The translations under genes and the position numbers were made by a program. The notes under the pieces are model-generated. The model did not search any database and was not told where the DNA came from. It saw only the letters and a program-made list of their open reading frames with translations. Positions 37,849-46,356 of a stretch of 64,000 bases of DNA are shown here, one piece after another. Source of the DNA: Echinicola jeungdonensis (lineage in GTDB: Bacteria > Bacteroidota > Bacteroidia > Cytophagales > Cyclobacteriaceae); contig NZ_JAUFQT010000002.1 in NCBI RefSeq assembly GCF_030409905.1, positions 992,001 through 1,056,000 of the forward strand, read 5' to 3'. The stretch's first letter is position 1; every line of letters begins with the position of its first letter.

Positions 37849-38609
37849 AAGCCGAAAAAACCCAAACTATCGAATTTATTGGGGCTCCAGGTGTAGGAAA
37901 ATCCACCCTTTACAAAAAACTGCGGGGAATAAAACCTCCCCTACAGAAATGGACTTATATAGATGCTGTTTTAAAACCAGCCCCTCCTTTTTTCAAGTTT
38001 TTAGATTGGTCCAACTACCAATTAAGAAAATTGTTAAAAAAAAAGCACCACCAATCCGTAAACTCGATAAAAGGGATTAAATACATCCAGAAACATAAGG
38101 AACTTGCCCAATTCATTTGGGAGCACCTTTCGGACTCCAGTTTTCCGGCTAACCAAATTCTCGGGCAAAGATACCGGTCCGCATTTTACCTATTCAGGGA
38201 TTTTAGCAGATATCAAACCATTAGTGAAGTCAGTCAATCTACCTATTGCATAATAGATGAAGGTTTACTTCAAAGGTCTTATTTGTTAAACAATGATCCG
38301 GTAAAAGTCAACGCCTTATTAGAAGAATACCTTTCCTTGGTACCCCTTCCCCAGGCAGTCTTTTATGTCTATATCGATTCTACTCCTTTAATCCTTCAAC
38401 GGTTAAAAGGAAGGCATAAAACATTGATAGGCCATATTGGGCTAAACAATGATGATTTATTTGAGGATATTCAAAGGTGGCAAATGCTGATGAAATTAAT
38501 TGTCGAAAACATTAAAAGACAGGGGGTAAAAGTTTTCCCCATTAATGGGGAAAACCCTGTGGCGGAAAACCTTAAACGAATCCTGGAAATTTTAAATAAA
38601 GAGTTATGA
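37821..38609 (+). CDS. P-loop kinase-like protein of the EPS locus
   Basis: A 262-residue protein with the Walker A IEFIGAPGVGKSTLYKKL near residues 17-34, IIDEGLLQRSYLL as a possible Walker B (about 148) and PLPQAVFYVYIDSTPLILQRLKGR, the LID-type region of nucleoside/sugar kinases. I cannot name the substrate. It starts at GTG 37821 inside the previous gene (28-base overlap), and its stop overlaps the next start as ATGA, so it is translationally coupled on both sides. It forms a tandem pair with the preceding P-loop protein. Confidence 0.75.
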   Translation: MEKLNLENIKAEKTQTIEFIGAPGVGKSTLYKKLRGIKPPLQKWTYIDAVLKPAPPFFKFLDWSNYQLRKLLKKKHHQSVNSIKGIKYIQKHKELAQFIWEHLSDSSFPANQILGQRYRSAFYLFRDFSRYQTISEVSQSTYCIIDEGLLQRSYLLNNDPVKVNALLEEYLSLVPLPQAVFYVYIDSTPLILQRLKGRHKTLIGHIGLNNDDLFEDIQRWQMLMKLIVENIKRQGVKVFPINGENPVAENLKRILEILNKEL

Positions 38610-39874
38610 TCAATCACTTTTTTTTACTGGTTGAACTCTCTTTTTATGGATTTGCCATTTACCTGATTTTAAAAAGAGGGGAACTGGCTATTATCTACCT
38701 TCCTGTATTGTTTTTTGCCTATGTCATGATCAATAAAGTGGCCCCGGCCTTATTCTTTTACACCTTCATTTCTGCCCTAATTGGAAAGGTAATCCTCTCC
38801 AATCTGGATTTTTTCAAGTACAATATATTCGCCCTGCTTATTGCTCTTTTATACCTGTGGCTTTTACAAAAAACCACAGATCTGGTGGAGATCAGACCAT
38901 TTGTATTTTCCTCCATGTGTCTTTTTATCCTGGTGCCACTGGCCCATTCTGTATTTATCAAATATTCAAGACCTGAAATCTTCAATGAACTTTACTATGC
39001 ATCCTTAATGATATTATCCTTATTTGTTATAAACGCCATTTTTTCCACTATCAGTAATTATGCTCCTTCCCAGATGTATGGAATTTCAAGTGGAATCCTT
39101 TACGGGAACCTATATGCTACTGATTTTAACATTTTGCCATTTGCAGTTTTCGTCGCCATTTATCGCTTGGTGAGCAAACAAAAACCCTTGGAAGTATTGA
39201 TCTTTATTGTAGGCTTTTGTTTTATCATGCTCTCTTTGAGGAGGTCGGTTATGGGACTAAGCACCTTAGCTTTAATAGCAGTTATTGTAATATTGGTAAG
39301 CAGAAACCGCCTGGGGCAAGTTTTCACATTTATCTCCGCAGGTGTCCTATTGGCTGCCGTCATATTCTTTACAACTGATTTTGTCCAACAATTTATTCAC
39401 AGATATGAACTCAGGGATCTGGATGACAGGGCATTAAGTGAAGAAAAAAGATTCTTTGAATACGACATGCTTTATACAGACACTTTTGTAAGCTTTGACT
39501 ATGACCCTTGGCTGGGCTACGGCTTATTTGATAGTGGCGGCAATTATGGCAAAGGAACTTTAGGCCCCAGGACATTGCATGGGGACATTACCAATATTGT
39601 CCATTCGAGCGGCATTATCGGTTTATTTCTATACCTTTCCATGGTCTTAACCGCATTTATCCAATCCTTAAAGCGGACAAAATCCTATACGGATTTCATA
39701 ATAATAGCTTTTTGCTTTTTAGCGTTTTTGATTTATACCATTACGGGTAGGTACACGCAAGTAGAAAGCATGCTCATGATGTTTTACCTGATGATGCTTC
39801 CCCTGGGAAGGGTAAAACGAACCATGCTTAAAGTTAACCCCAAGCCCCAAACTTTACTTGAACATAGTTTATAA
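38606..39874 (+). CDS. EPS polymerase (Wzy/O-antigen ligase-like)
   Basis: A 422-residue integral membrane protein with about 11 predicted helices and a large periplasmic loop near residues 275-335 (WLGYGLFDSGGNYGKGTLGPRTLHGDITNIVHSSGIIG). The G-x-G-LF and conserved His in this loop are typical of Wzy_C/O-antigen ligase family polymerases. The LRRSVMGLSTLALIAVIVI arginine-containing helix start fits too. It is expected to polymerise repeat units in the periplasm. ATGA overlap with the upstream gene and 2 bases before the next gene show tight operon structure. Confidence 0.82.
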   Translation: MINHFFLLVELSFYGFAIYLILKRGELAIIYLPVLFFAYVMINKVAPALFFYTFISALIGKVILSNLDFFKYNIFALLIALLYLWLLQKTTDLVEIRPFVFSSMCLFILVPLAHSVFIKYSRPEIFNELYYASLMILSLFVINAIFSTISNYAPSQMYGISSGILYGNLYATDFNILPFAVFVAIYRLVSKQKPLEVLIFIVGFCFIMLSLRRSVMGLSTLALIAVIVILVSRNRLGQVFTFISAGVLLAAVIFFTTDFVQQFIHRYELRDLDDRALSEEKRFFEYDMLYTDTFVSFDYDPWLGYGLFDSGGNYGKGTLGPRTLHGDITNIVHSSGIIGLFLYLSMVLTAFIQSLKRTKSYTDFIIIAFCFLAFLIYTITGRYTQVESMLMMFYLMMLPLGRVKRTMLKVNPKPQTLLEHSL

Positions 39875-39876
39875 TA

Positions 39877-40989
39877 ATGAGGATTTTATTTTACGATAAA
39901 AGTCTTATTAATCTTCTTCAAAAAGAAGAAAATGCCTCCGGAGGGGCTGCAGTACAGACTTTTGGTTGGGCAAGAGGCTTAAAGGAAATAGGAAATGATG
40001 TCTGGCTATTGACCAATCCTGCACCAAGCAGGTCCCTAAAAGAGGAAAGTCTGGACTTTAACCTTATTCCTTTATTCGATGAAAAAAAAGGAATCCGATG
40101 GCTAAGGTGGATATATTATCGATTTCCGGACACTTATAAAAAAATCAAAAAGGTTCGCCCGGATTATTTGTACCAAAGCGTTCCCGGTTGGGCTTGCTTC
40201 CTTATAGGAATTATGTGCAAACAACTTAAGGTCAAATACATACTCCGGATTTCCAATGATTACTTTCTGGATGAACGATTTCATCGTTTACATTCTCCTT
40301 TTCAGGAATATTTTATGAAAAAAGGGATGAAAATGACCGATTGTATTTTATGTCAAAACGACTATCAGTTAGGCATTATCCAAAGGAATTTTCCAAACAA
40401 AAAAGTAGTCAAAATTGCCAACCCAATCATCTACCAAAATAATGGGCAACTCTCCCAAGCAACTTCAGAACGGGGCTACATTGCCTGGTTAGGCATATTC
40501 CAATACCAAAAAAACCTCCACTTGCTATATGAAATAGCCAGCAAACTAAAAAATGAACAATTTTGGATTGCTGGAAAGGAAACCAATAAAATCGATAATG
40601 CCACCCTCCAAGACCTCAAAAGACTAAAAACACTTCCCAACGTTACGTTTATGGGCTTTTTGAGCAGAAAAGAGGTCCCCCCTTTCCTGAAAAATGCAAA
40701 GTATCTGCTCAACACTTCTCACTACGAGGGATTCAGCAATACCTTCTTGGAAGCCATGGTCGTTGGCACCCCTATTCTTTCCACCGAAAATGTGAATCCA
40801 GATGGAATTATTGATGGGTACCAACTAGGCCTCATCTATAAGGATGCGAATGGGTTGGCCAGACTGCTGGAAGAAATTAATCCGGAAAGTTATCGCCAAA
40901 TGTCTGAAAATGTTATTCGGTATGTAGATAAAAACCACCATTACAAAGTATTGGCCAGAAAGCTGGTTGATATTCTCCATCAACCCTAA
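39877..40989 (+). CDS. GT-B glycosyltransferase (family 4-like)
   Basis: A 370-residue cytoplasmic glycosyltransferase. The N-terminal domain has the glycine-rich EENASGGAAVQTFGWARGL; the C-terminal Rossmann domain shows GYIAWLGIFQYQKNLHLLYEIASKL, VTFMGFLSRKEVPPFLKNAKYLLNTSHYEGFSNTFLEAMVVGTPIL, the E-x7-E donor motif (EGFSNTFLE) of GT4 enzymes. The donor and acceptor sugars cannot be read. ATG two bases after the polymerase gene. Confidence 0.88.
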   Translation: MRILFYDKSLINLLQKEENASGGAAVQTFGWARGLKEIGNDVWLLTNPAPSRSLKEESLDFNLIPLFDEKKGIRWLRWIYYRFPDTYKKIKKVRPDYLYQSVPGWACFLIGIMCKQLKVKYILRISNDYFLDERFHRLHSPFQEYFMKKGMKMTDCILCQNDYQLGIIQRNFPNKKVVKIANPIIYQNNGQLSQATSERGYIAWLGIFQYQKNLHLLYEIASKLKNEQFWIAGKETNKIDNATLQDLKRLKTLPNVTFMGFLSRKEVPPFLKNAKYLLNTSHYEGFSNTFLEAMVVGTPILSTENVNPDGIIDGYQLGLIYKDANGLARLLEEINPESYRQMSENVIRYVDKNHHYKVLARKLVDILHQP

Positions 40990-41011
40990 TTCATTGAGAT
41001 TGGAAGAAAAA

Positions 41012-41782
41012 ATGATATCCCTGAGAACCAGTTTAGTTTATACGAAATGGATATTGATCCATTTTCCTTATACCCTCCTTTATCAACTGGCATGCTTGTT
41101 TAATTTGCCTTTAAAAACAAAGGTAGCCTGGCTGCCACCTCCATTGAGTCCCCCTGTTTTTTGGGCATCAATCGACCAGGTAAAACTGCATGCAAGCCTG
41201 CCTTATCCTCCTCCCGGCAGATGGTGTCATAAGGATGACTGGGATATAAATATGATCCATCCCTTACCATCTATTTTTGAAAAAGTTCCCAAAAAAGCAA
41301 ACAAACGGGATGTCCATCAGACTATTCGAAAAATGTTTATAAAAAAGAAGAAATTTCGAAAAACCCCACAATACAAAAACATGGTTTATCGGGTAAAAGA
41401 AGGAAAAATAAATCCACAGGGTTGTAAAACAATAGAAGAAGTTGACAATTACTTCCGCCAACTAAAAAAAGCCTTTAAGTCCATGGAAAATCATGGTTAC
41501 CTTACCCAGGAGCAGTTAGGAAAACCATCCGTGGAAGAAATCAGACTTCATATTACCCGTAATGGTGAATTGTGCCTTGGCACAGGGGGAAACCATCGGA
41601 TCAGAATGGCAGAAATCCTGGGAATCAAATATATCCCCTTTTTGCTGAGGGGCATTCATCAGGAATGGGTCATGAAGCTGTCCAGGGAGCTTTCCTTACC
41701 CCCAAACCAGGCCATTTCACATTGGTTAAACCAAAAATTTCAAAAGACACCACCTCAACCTATAAAACATTCCATTATATGA
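41012..41782 (+). CDS. ParB-like domain protein of the EPS locus
   Basis: A 256-residue protein of unknown function. The N-terminal part has a hydrophobic stretch (WILIHFPYTLLYQLACLF) that may associate with the membrane, then LPPPLSPPVFWASIDQVKLHASLPYPPPGRW. The C-terminal part contains GELCLGTGGNHRIRMAEILGIKYIPFLLRGIHQEWV, like the G-x-HR nucleotide-binding box of ParB/sulfiredoxin-like domains seen in many O-antigen loci. The frame extends back to a TTG at 40967 overlapping the previous gene; the ATG at 41012 is preferred. Its stop overlaps the next gene as ATGA. Confidence 0.72.
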   Translation: MISLRTSLVYTKWILIHFPYTLLYQLACLFNLPLKTKVAWLPPPLSPPVFWASIDQVKLHASLPYPPPGRWCHKDDWDINMIHPLPSIFEKVPKKANKRDVHQTIRKMFIKKKKFRKTPQYKNMVYRVKEGKINPQGCKTIEEVDNYFRQLKKAFKSMENHGYLTQEQLGKPSVEEIRLHITRNGELCLGTGGNHRIRMAEILGIKYIPFLLRGIHQEWVMKLSRELSLPPNQAISHWLNQKFQKTPPQPIKHSII

Positions 41783-42915
41783 AACAAGACAAATCATACC
41801 GCATCTTGTTTTACATCGGAAGTCTAATGGCCGGGGGAAAGGAAAGGCGGTTATTGGAGCTGTTAAATTACCTAAAGAAAAACACCAATTTCGAAATGTT
41901 CTTGGTCATAACGGTGGATAACGTTCATTATAATGACTATTATGATTTAGAAATCCCCATCCTACCCCTTTATAAGGAAAAGAAAAAAAATCATCTGGGA
42001 ATTATTTTAAATTTCTACAGATTGTGCAAAAAGATTAAACCCCATATCATTCATACATGGGGAAGTAAACAAACATTTTATGCTATTCCTGCAGTTGTTT
42101 CGCTGAAAATCTCCTTGGTCAACAGTCAAATAGCTTCAGCCCCACCCCACCAGTATATTTGGTCCTTGGATACCTGGATCGATCGAATCAACTTTTATTT
42201 TTCTTCTATTATCCTCGCCAATTCAAAAGCTGGAGTTGAATCCTATCGTCCCCCGCTAGAAAAAACGAGGGTTATTTATAATGGCATAAGTTTAGACCGT
42301 TTCAAAAATTTACCTGACAAATCAAAAGTAAAGTCAGATTATAAAATCGAAACCCCTTTTTTGGTAATTATGTCCGCTTCCTTTTCGGTCAATAAAGACC
42401 ATCAACTTTTTCTAGAAATAGCAGAAAAAATCACCTCCATCCGGGAAGATATAAGCTTTATTGGGATAGGAGCTCATGACATCAATAATCCCTTATATGA
42501 TGCCCTTGTTAAAAAAAGTTTAGAAAACCCGAAAATATATTTTCCAGGAAGGGTAAAGGAAGTAGAAGCATTGGTAAACGCATGTGATATTGGAGTGCTT
42601 TTTTCCAATGAGGCCAATCACGGGGAAGGAATTTCAAATTCGGTATTGGAATATATGGCTCTAGGAAAACCGGTCATTGCTAATGATACTGGTGGAACAA
42701 AAGAATTGGTAAAAGACCAAAAAAACGGGTACCTCATTAAAAAGCAATCCCTAGATGAAATCATCCAGTTATTCCTGGACTTGATTGATAATGAACCCAA
42801 ACGCCTTCAATTTGGGGCTGAAGGAAAAAAAATTGCCGAAAAACAATTCTCCATTGAAAGGATGGGGAGCGAATTTAACCAAGTTTATCAGGGAATCCTT
42901 AATACCCGTCCCTGA
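41779..42915 (+). CDS. GT-B glycosyltransferase (family 4-like)
   Basis: A 378-residue glycosyltransferase. It begins MKQDKSYRILFYIGSLMAGGKERRL, the glycine-rich acceptor loop, and has IIHTWGSKQTFYAI, ILANSKAGVESYRPP, VIYNGISLDRF and the donor-site VNACDIGVLFSNEANHGEGISNSVLEYMALGKPVIANDTGG (E-x7-E as EGISNSVLE). The open frame reaches back to 41572 in a different frame of the previous gene; the ATG at 41779, forming an ATGA overlap, is the real start. Sugar specificity unknown. Confidence 0.88.
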   Translation: MKQDKSYRILFYIGSLMAGGKERRLLELLNYLKKNTNFEMFLVITVDNVHYNDYYDLEIPILPLYKEKKKNHLGIILNFYRLCKKIKPHIIHTWGSKQTFYAIPAVVSLKISLVNSQIASAPPHQYIWSLDTWIDRINFYFSSIILANSKAGVESYRPPLEKTRVIYNGISLDRFKNLPDKSKVKSDYKIETPFLVIMSASFSVNKDHQLFLEIAEKITSIREDISFIGIGAHDINNPLYDALVKKSLENPKIYFPGRVKEVEALVNACDIGVLFSNEANHGEGISNSVLEYMALGKPVIANDTGGTKELVKDQKNGYLIKKQSLDEIIQLFLDLIDNEPKRLQFGAEGKKIAEKQFSIERMGSEFNQVYQGILNTRP

Positions 42916-43007
42916 TTTTCTATTATTTATTTATGGTAATCCAGTTTTAGGATTCATGCTGTCATGGTTGTTACAAATACTCCCTTTATTTCTATTCCAA
43001 AATTCAA

Positions 43008-43946
43008 ATGGAAATTCTATATGTAAGTAGGTCTAAAACAGGCAGGCCCCATCCTTTTATCATTGAACAAGCAGATGTTCTATGCAAAGATTATGGTCAT
43101 TCCATTCATCATTATTTGATAAAAAAAGGAGGCCTCTGGGGTTATTTATTGGCTAGTTATCAGATTTATATCCATACCAAAAAAGTTAAAACTGATATTA
43201 TTCACGTCCATTATGGACTTTCTGCCATTGCGGTTATCATTAGTAAATTGTTGAGTCTGGGGAAAATAAAAGTGGTCATTACCTTTCATGGGAGTGATAT
43301 CAACAAAAGCTCTGAAAGGATATTTTCCCTTTTTGCCGCCCAATATTCCGCCCATAACATTCTAGTTTCCAATAAAATGTCCCGGTATTTCCGGAAAAAC
43401 TACTCCATAATTCCCTGCGGAATAGATACCAAGATTGGATTAAACTTCAGGGAAATGACGCGAGCTTTAAAAGGTTGGGGAAATGATGATTTTATTATCC
43501 TCTTTTCGTCCAGTTTTAACAGAAGGGAAAAAGACCCCGAATTTGCCTTTGAAGTGGTCAATACATTTGCTCAGGAAACACAAAAACAGGTAAAGTTCCT
43601 TGAGTTAAAGGGTTACCACAGGGAGGAAATCACCCAACTAATGCAGGCTGCAGATGTAATGATAATGTGCAGTCAGATAGAAGGCAGCCCACAGGTGGTG
43701 AAGGAATCTATCCTAAACTCCCTCCCAGTAATTTCTAATGACGTGGGAGATGTCAAATTTATCTGTTCAGAGGTAGACAATTGTTTTATCATTCCAAAAA
43801 ATGTGGAAAGTTATGTCCAAGTCCTCCACTACTTATCTGAGAAAAAGCTTAGGGTCCAAAACCGCAGCCCCATATTGGAAAAATTTGATAACCAGCAAAT
43901 TGCAAAAAAAATAAACAAGATTTATGATTTAGTCGCCAGGATTTAA
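43008..43946 (+). CDS. GT-B glycosyltransferase
   Basis: A 312-residue glycosyltransferase with N-terminal SKTGRPHPFIIEQADVL, IIHVHYGLSAIAVI, VVITFHGSDINKSSERI, YSIIPCGIDTKIG and the donor-domain MQAADVMIMCSQIEGSPQVVKESILNSLPVISNDVG. It is shorter than most GT4 enzymes because the linker is compact, but both Rossmann domains are present. It sits 92 bases after the preceding glycosyltransferase and 8 before the DUF354 gene. ATG at 43008. Confidence 0.86.
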   Translation: MEILYVSRSKTGRPHPFIIEQADVLCKDYGHSIHHYLIKKGGLWGYLLASYQIYIHTKKVKTDIIHVHYGLSAIAVIISKLLSLGKIKVVITFHGSDINKSSERIFSLFAAQYSAHNILVSNKMSRYFRKNYSIIPCGIDTKIGLNFREMTRALKGWGNDDFIILFSSSFNRREKDPEFAFEVVNTFAQETQKQVKFLELKGYHREEITQLMQAADVMIMCSQIEGSPQVVKESILNSLPVISNDVGDVKFICSEVDNCFIIPKNVESYVQVLHYLSEKKLRVQNRSPILEKFDNQQIAKKINKIYDLVARI

Positions 43947-43954
43947 TTTTCACT

Positions 43955-44983
43955 ATGAATATTTTAATTGACATAAAACATCCTGCCCAGCTTAACCTCT
44001 TTAAAAATTTATCAAAAGAATTAAAGGAAGAGGGTTGGGAAGTGACTATCTGTTATTTGGAAAGAGGGAAACTCCCCAAAATCATTCAGGCTGAATATAA
44101 TGATTTTGACCCGATTGCAGTTGGAAGCAGCAAGGGGACCAAATGGTCAATCATTTGGAATGGCAACTTAAAAAGGACCTTCAACTTTCTAAACCTTATT
44201 AAAAAGCACCGATTTGATATCTGCATAGCGGCAAGCAGTATCCCCTTGGCAGTTGCTTGCCGGTTAACCCGAACTCCTATCATTCAATTTTATGATGATC
44301 CGGAAAGAAAGGGCGTAAACAGATTAAATGAAATTTTCTCCGATAAGCTGTTCTTTCCCCCAATAGTCCCAAAAAACAATAAAGTTTCCACATTTGATTG
44401 TTTGAAGGAATGGAGTTACCTCAGCCCAAAAAGATTTCGGCCTAGTACAAAGATATTAGAAGAATACGGGCTAAAACCCCATGAATATGTATTTGTAAGG
44501 GAAGTCAGTAATAAGTCCTTCAATTATTATGGACAAGAGGAAGGCATCATTCAAAAAATGTCCAACGATATTCCATCAAATACCAAAGTGGTTTTGTCCT
44601 TGGAGGATAAAAGTCAAATAAAAAAATATCCCCACCATTGGCAATTGCTTCAAGAACCGGTGGGGGACATTCACTCATTAATATATTATTCAAAACTTTT
44701 AATCTCCTCAGGAGACAGTATGGCTAGAGAGGGGGCCATGTTAGGCGTCCCCAGTGTTTATTGCGGCTTCCGGAAGATGAAAGCCAATGAATTACTTATG
44801 GACAAGGGAATATTAAAACATCTTCCCGGAGAAACAGCAATACCTTGGATTTCAGACATCCTCAACAAAAAATTTGATCAAAATCAACAAGATAATCAAA
44901 GAAGCCAATTACAGGAAAATTGGTGTGACATGGTGGAATTTATGAAGGAACAAATTCATCACTTTAAAAAAACTAAAAAATGA
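43955..44983 (+). CDS. DUF354 glycosyltransferase-like protein
   Basis: A 342-residue protein of the DUF354 family, which has a GT-B-like fold. It shows MNILIDIKHPAQLNLFKNLSKELKEEGWEVTICY at the N-terminus, PIIQFYDDPERKGVN in the middle and LISSGDSMAREGAMLGVPSVYCGF, the C-terminal nucleotide-sugar site. DUF354 members are common in archaeal and bacterial polysaccharide loci; a transferase role is inferred. Its TGA overlaps the next ATG (ATGA), so it is coupled to the GDP-mannose dehydrogenase gene. Confidence 0.82.
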   Translation: MNILIDIKHPAQLNLFKNLSKELKEEGWEVTICYLERGKLPKIIQAEYNDFDPIAVGSSKGTKWSIIWNGNLKRTFNFLNLIKKHRFDICIAASSIPLAVACRLTRTPIIQFYDDPERKGVNRLNEIFSDKLFFPPIVPKNNKVSTFDCLKEWSYLSPKRFRPSTKILEEYGLKPHEYVFVREVSNKSFNYYGQEEGIIQKMSNDIPSNTKVVLSLEDKSQIKKYPHHWQLLQEPVGDIHSLIYYSKLLISSGDSMAREGAMLGVPSVYCGFRKMKANELLMDKGILKHLPGETAIPWISDILNKKFDQNQQDNQRSQLQENWCDMVEFMKEQIHHFKKTKK

Positions 44984-46287
44984 ATATATCAATTTTTGGA
45001 TTAGGATATGTAGGGTGTGTCAGCTTGGGCTGTCTGGCCAAAAATGGCCACCACCTTACAGGCGTAGATGTAAGCGAATATAAAGTAAATATGATCAATA
45101 AAGGGCGTCCTACCATTTTAGAAAAGGATATTGATCATATTATCAAAAGTGCCCATGATGAAGGCAAAATACAGGCTACCACCTGTGCTGATGAGGCCGT
45201 TTACAATACAGATTTAAGCATTATATGTGTGGGAACCCCTTCCTCCACCAATGGTCATCTGGACCTTTCCTATATTTTCAGAACAGCAGAGGGAATTGGG
45301 GAAGCTTTGAAGGAAAAAGATAGTTTCCATACCATAGTTATCAGAAGTACAGTTTTACCAGGCACTAACCAAAAAGTCGGTGAAATTATTGAAAAGGTAT
45401 CTCAAAAAAAGTTAGGGAAAGATTTTGCTGTTATTTCCAATCCAGAGTTTTTGAGGGAAGGATCTGCTGTGAAGGATTACTTCCACCCTTCGGTGACGGT
45501 TATCGGGGGCGACCATCCCGAAGCCATTGAAAAAGTGGCCTCTTTATATAAAGATTTGGAAGCTCCCATCGAAATTACTGACATCAAAATTGCAGAATTG
45601 ATAAAATATGTCAACAACTCCTTCCATGCCCTAAAAATCACCTTCGCCAATGAAGTTGGTAACATTTGCAAGGCGCTTGAAATCGATTCCCATAAATTGA
45701 TGTCTCTTTTTTGCATGGATTCCAACCTGAATATATCCAAAGCTTATTTCAAACCGGGATTTGCATATGGAGGGTCTTGCTTACCCAAAGACCTAAAAGG
45801 TTTGGTTACCCTTGGACATGACAATTATTTGAACACTCCTGTATTGGGGGGAATTGCAGATTCAAATGAAAACCAAAAAAAGCGGGCTTTCACCCTGATT
45901 GAAAATACAGGTAAAAAGAATATCTGCCTTTTGGGATTGAGCTTTAAAGAAGGCACCGATGATTTGAGGTACAGCCCATCGGTTGATTTGGCAGAAACAC
46001 TGATTGGGAAAGGATATCACCTGACCATTTTTGATGAAAATGTTCAGCTTTCCAAACTAATCGGCGCCAATGAAGCCTACATAAATGACAAATTACCTCA
46101 TTTATCTGACCTGCTTTCCAATGACATCCAAGAGGCCATTTCCAAGGCTGAAGTGCTGATAGTCAATCACCGCAATTTTGACCCAACTCCCTATTATTCA
46201 TTATTTGAAAAGAAAACCAAAATAATTGATTTGGTAAGGGTGAAGGAGTTGGAACATCTACCTAATTATGAAGGGATTTGTTGGTAA
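44980..46287 (+). CDS. algD: GDP-mannose 6-dehydrogenase (AlgD-like)
   Basis: An NAD-dependent four-electron oxidation of GDP-mannose to GDP-mannuronate. The 435-residue protein tracks AlgD rather than UDP-glucose dehydrogenase: SIFGLGYVGCVSLGCLAKNGH, ICVGTPSSTNGHLDLSYI, IRSTVLPGTNQKV, SNPEFLREGSAVKDYF, KYVNNSFHALKITFANEVGN, the catalytic-cysteine loop GFAYGGSCLPKDLKGL (Cys about residue 267), LLGLSFKEGTDDLRYSPSV and the terminal EGICW. The sugar made would be mannuronate or a derivative, so the EPS probably contains uronic acid. ATGA overlap with the DUF354 gene. Confidence 0.88.
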   Translation: MNISIFGLGYVGCVSLGCLAKNGHHLTGVDVSEYKVNMINKGRPTILEKDIDHIIKSAHDEGKIQATTCADEAVYNTDLSIICVGTPSSTNGHLDLSYIFRTAEGIGEALKEKDSFHTIVIRSTVLPGTNQKVGEIIEKVSQKKLGKDFAVISNPEFLREGSAVKDYFHPSVTVIGGDHPEAIEKVASLYKDLEAPIEITDIKIAELIKYVNNSFHALKITFANEVGNICKALEIDSHKLMSLFCMDSNLNISKAYFKPGFAYGGSCLPKDLKGLVTLGHDNYLNTPVLGGIADSNENQKKRAFTLIENTGKKNICLLGLSFKEGTDDLRYSPSVDLAETLIGKGYHLTIFDENVQLSKLIGANEAYINDKLPHLSDLLSNDIQEAISKAEVLIVNHRNFDPTPYYSLFEKKTKIIDLVRVKELEHLPNYEGICW

Positions 46288-46356
46288 CCACCTTTTCAGT
46301 TGGTTGTAAACATAATTAAATAACACCTCTTCTTTTTCTTTTTAAATCAGAATACG

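Noticed and set aside
44980..46287. UDP-glucose 6-dehydrogenase as the identity of this gene
   Set aside because: The KYVNNSFHALKITFANEVGN segment, the GTDDLRYSP motif and the EGICW end fit GDP-mannose 6-dehydrogenase better; UDP-sugar specificity cannot be fully excluded.
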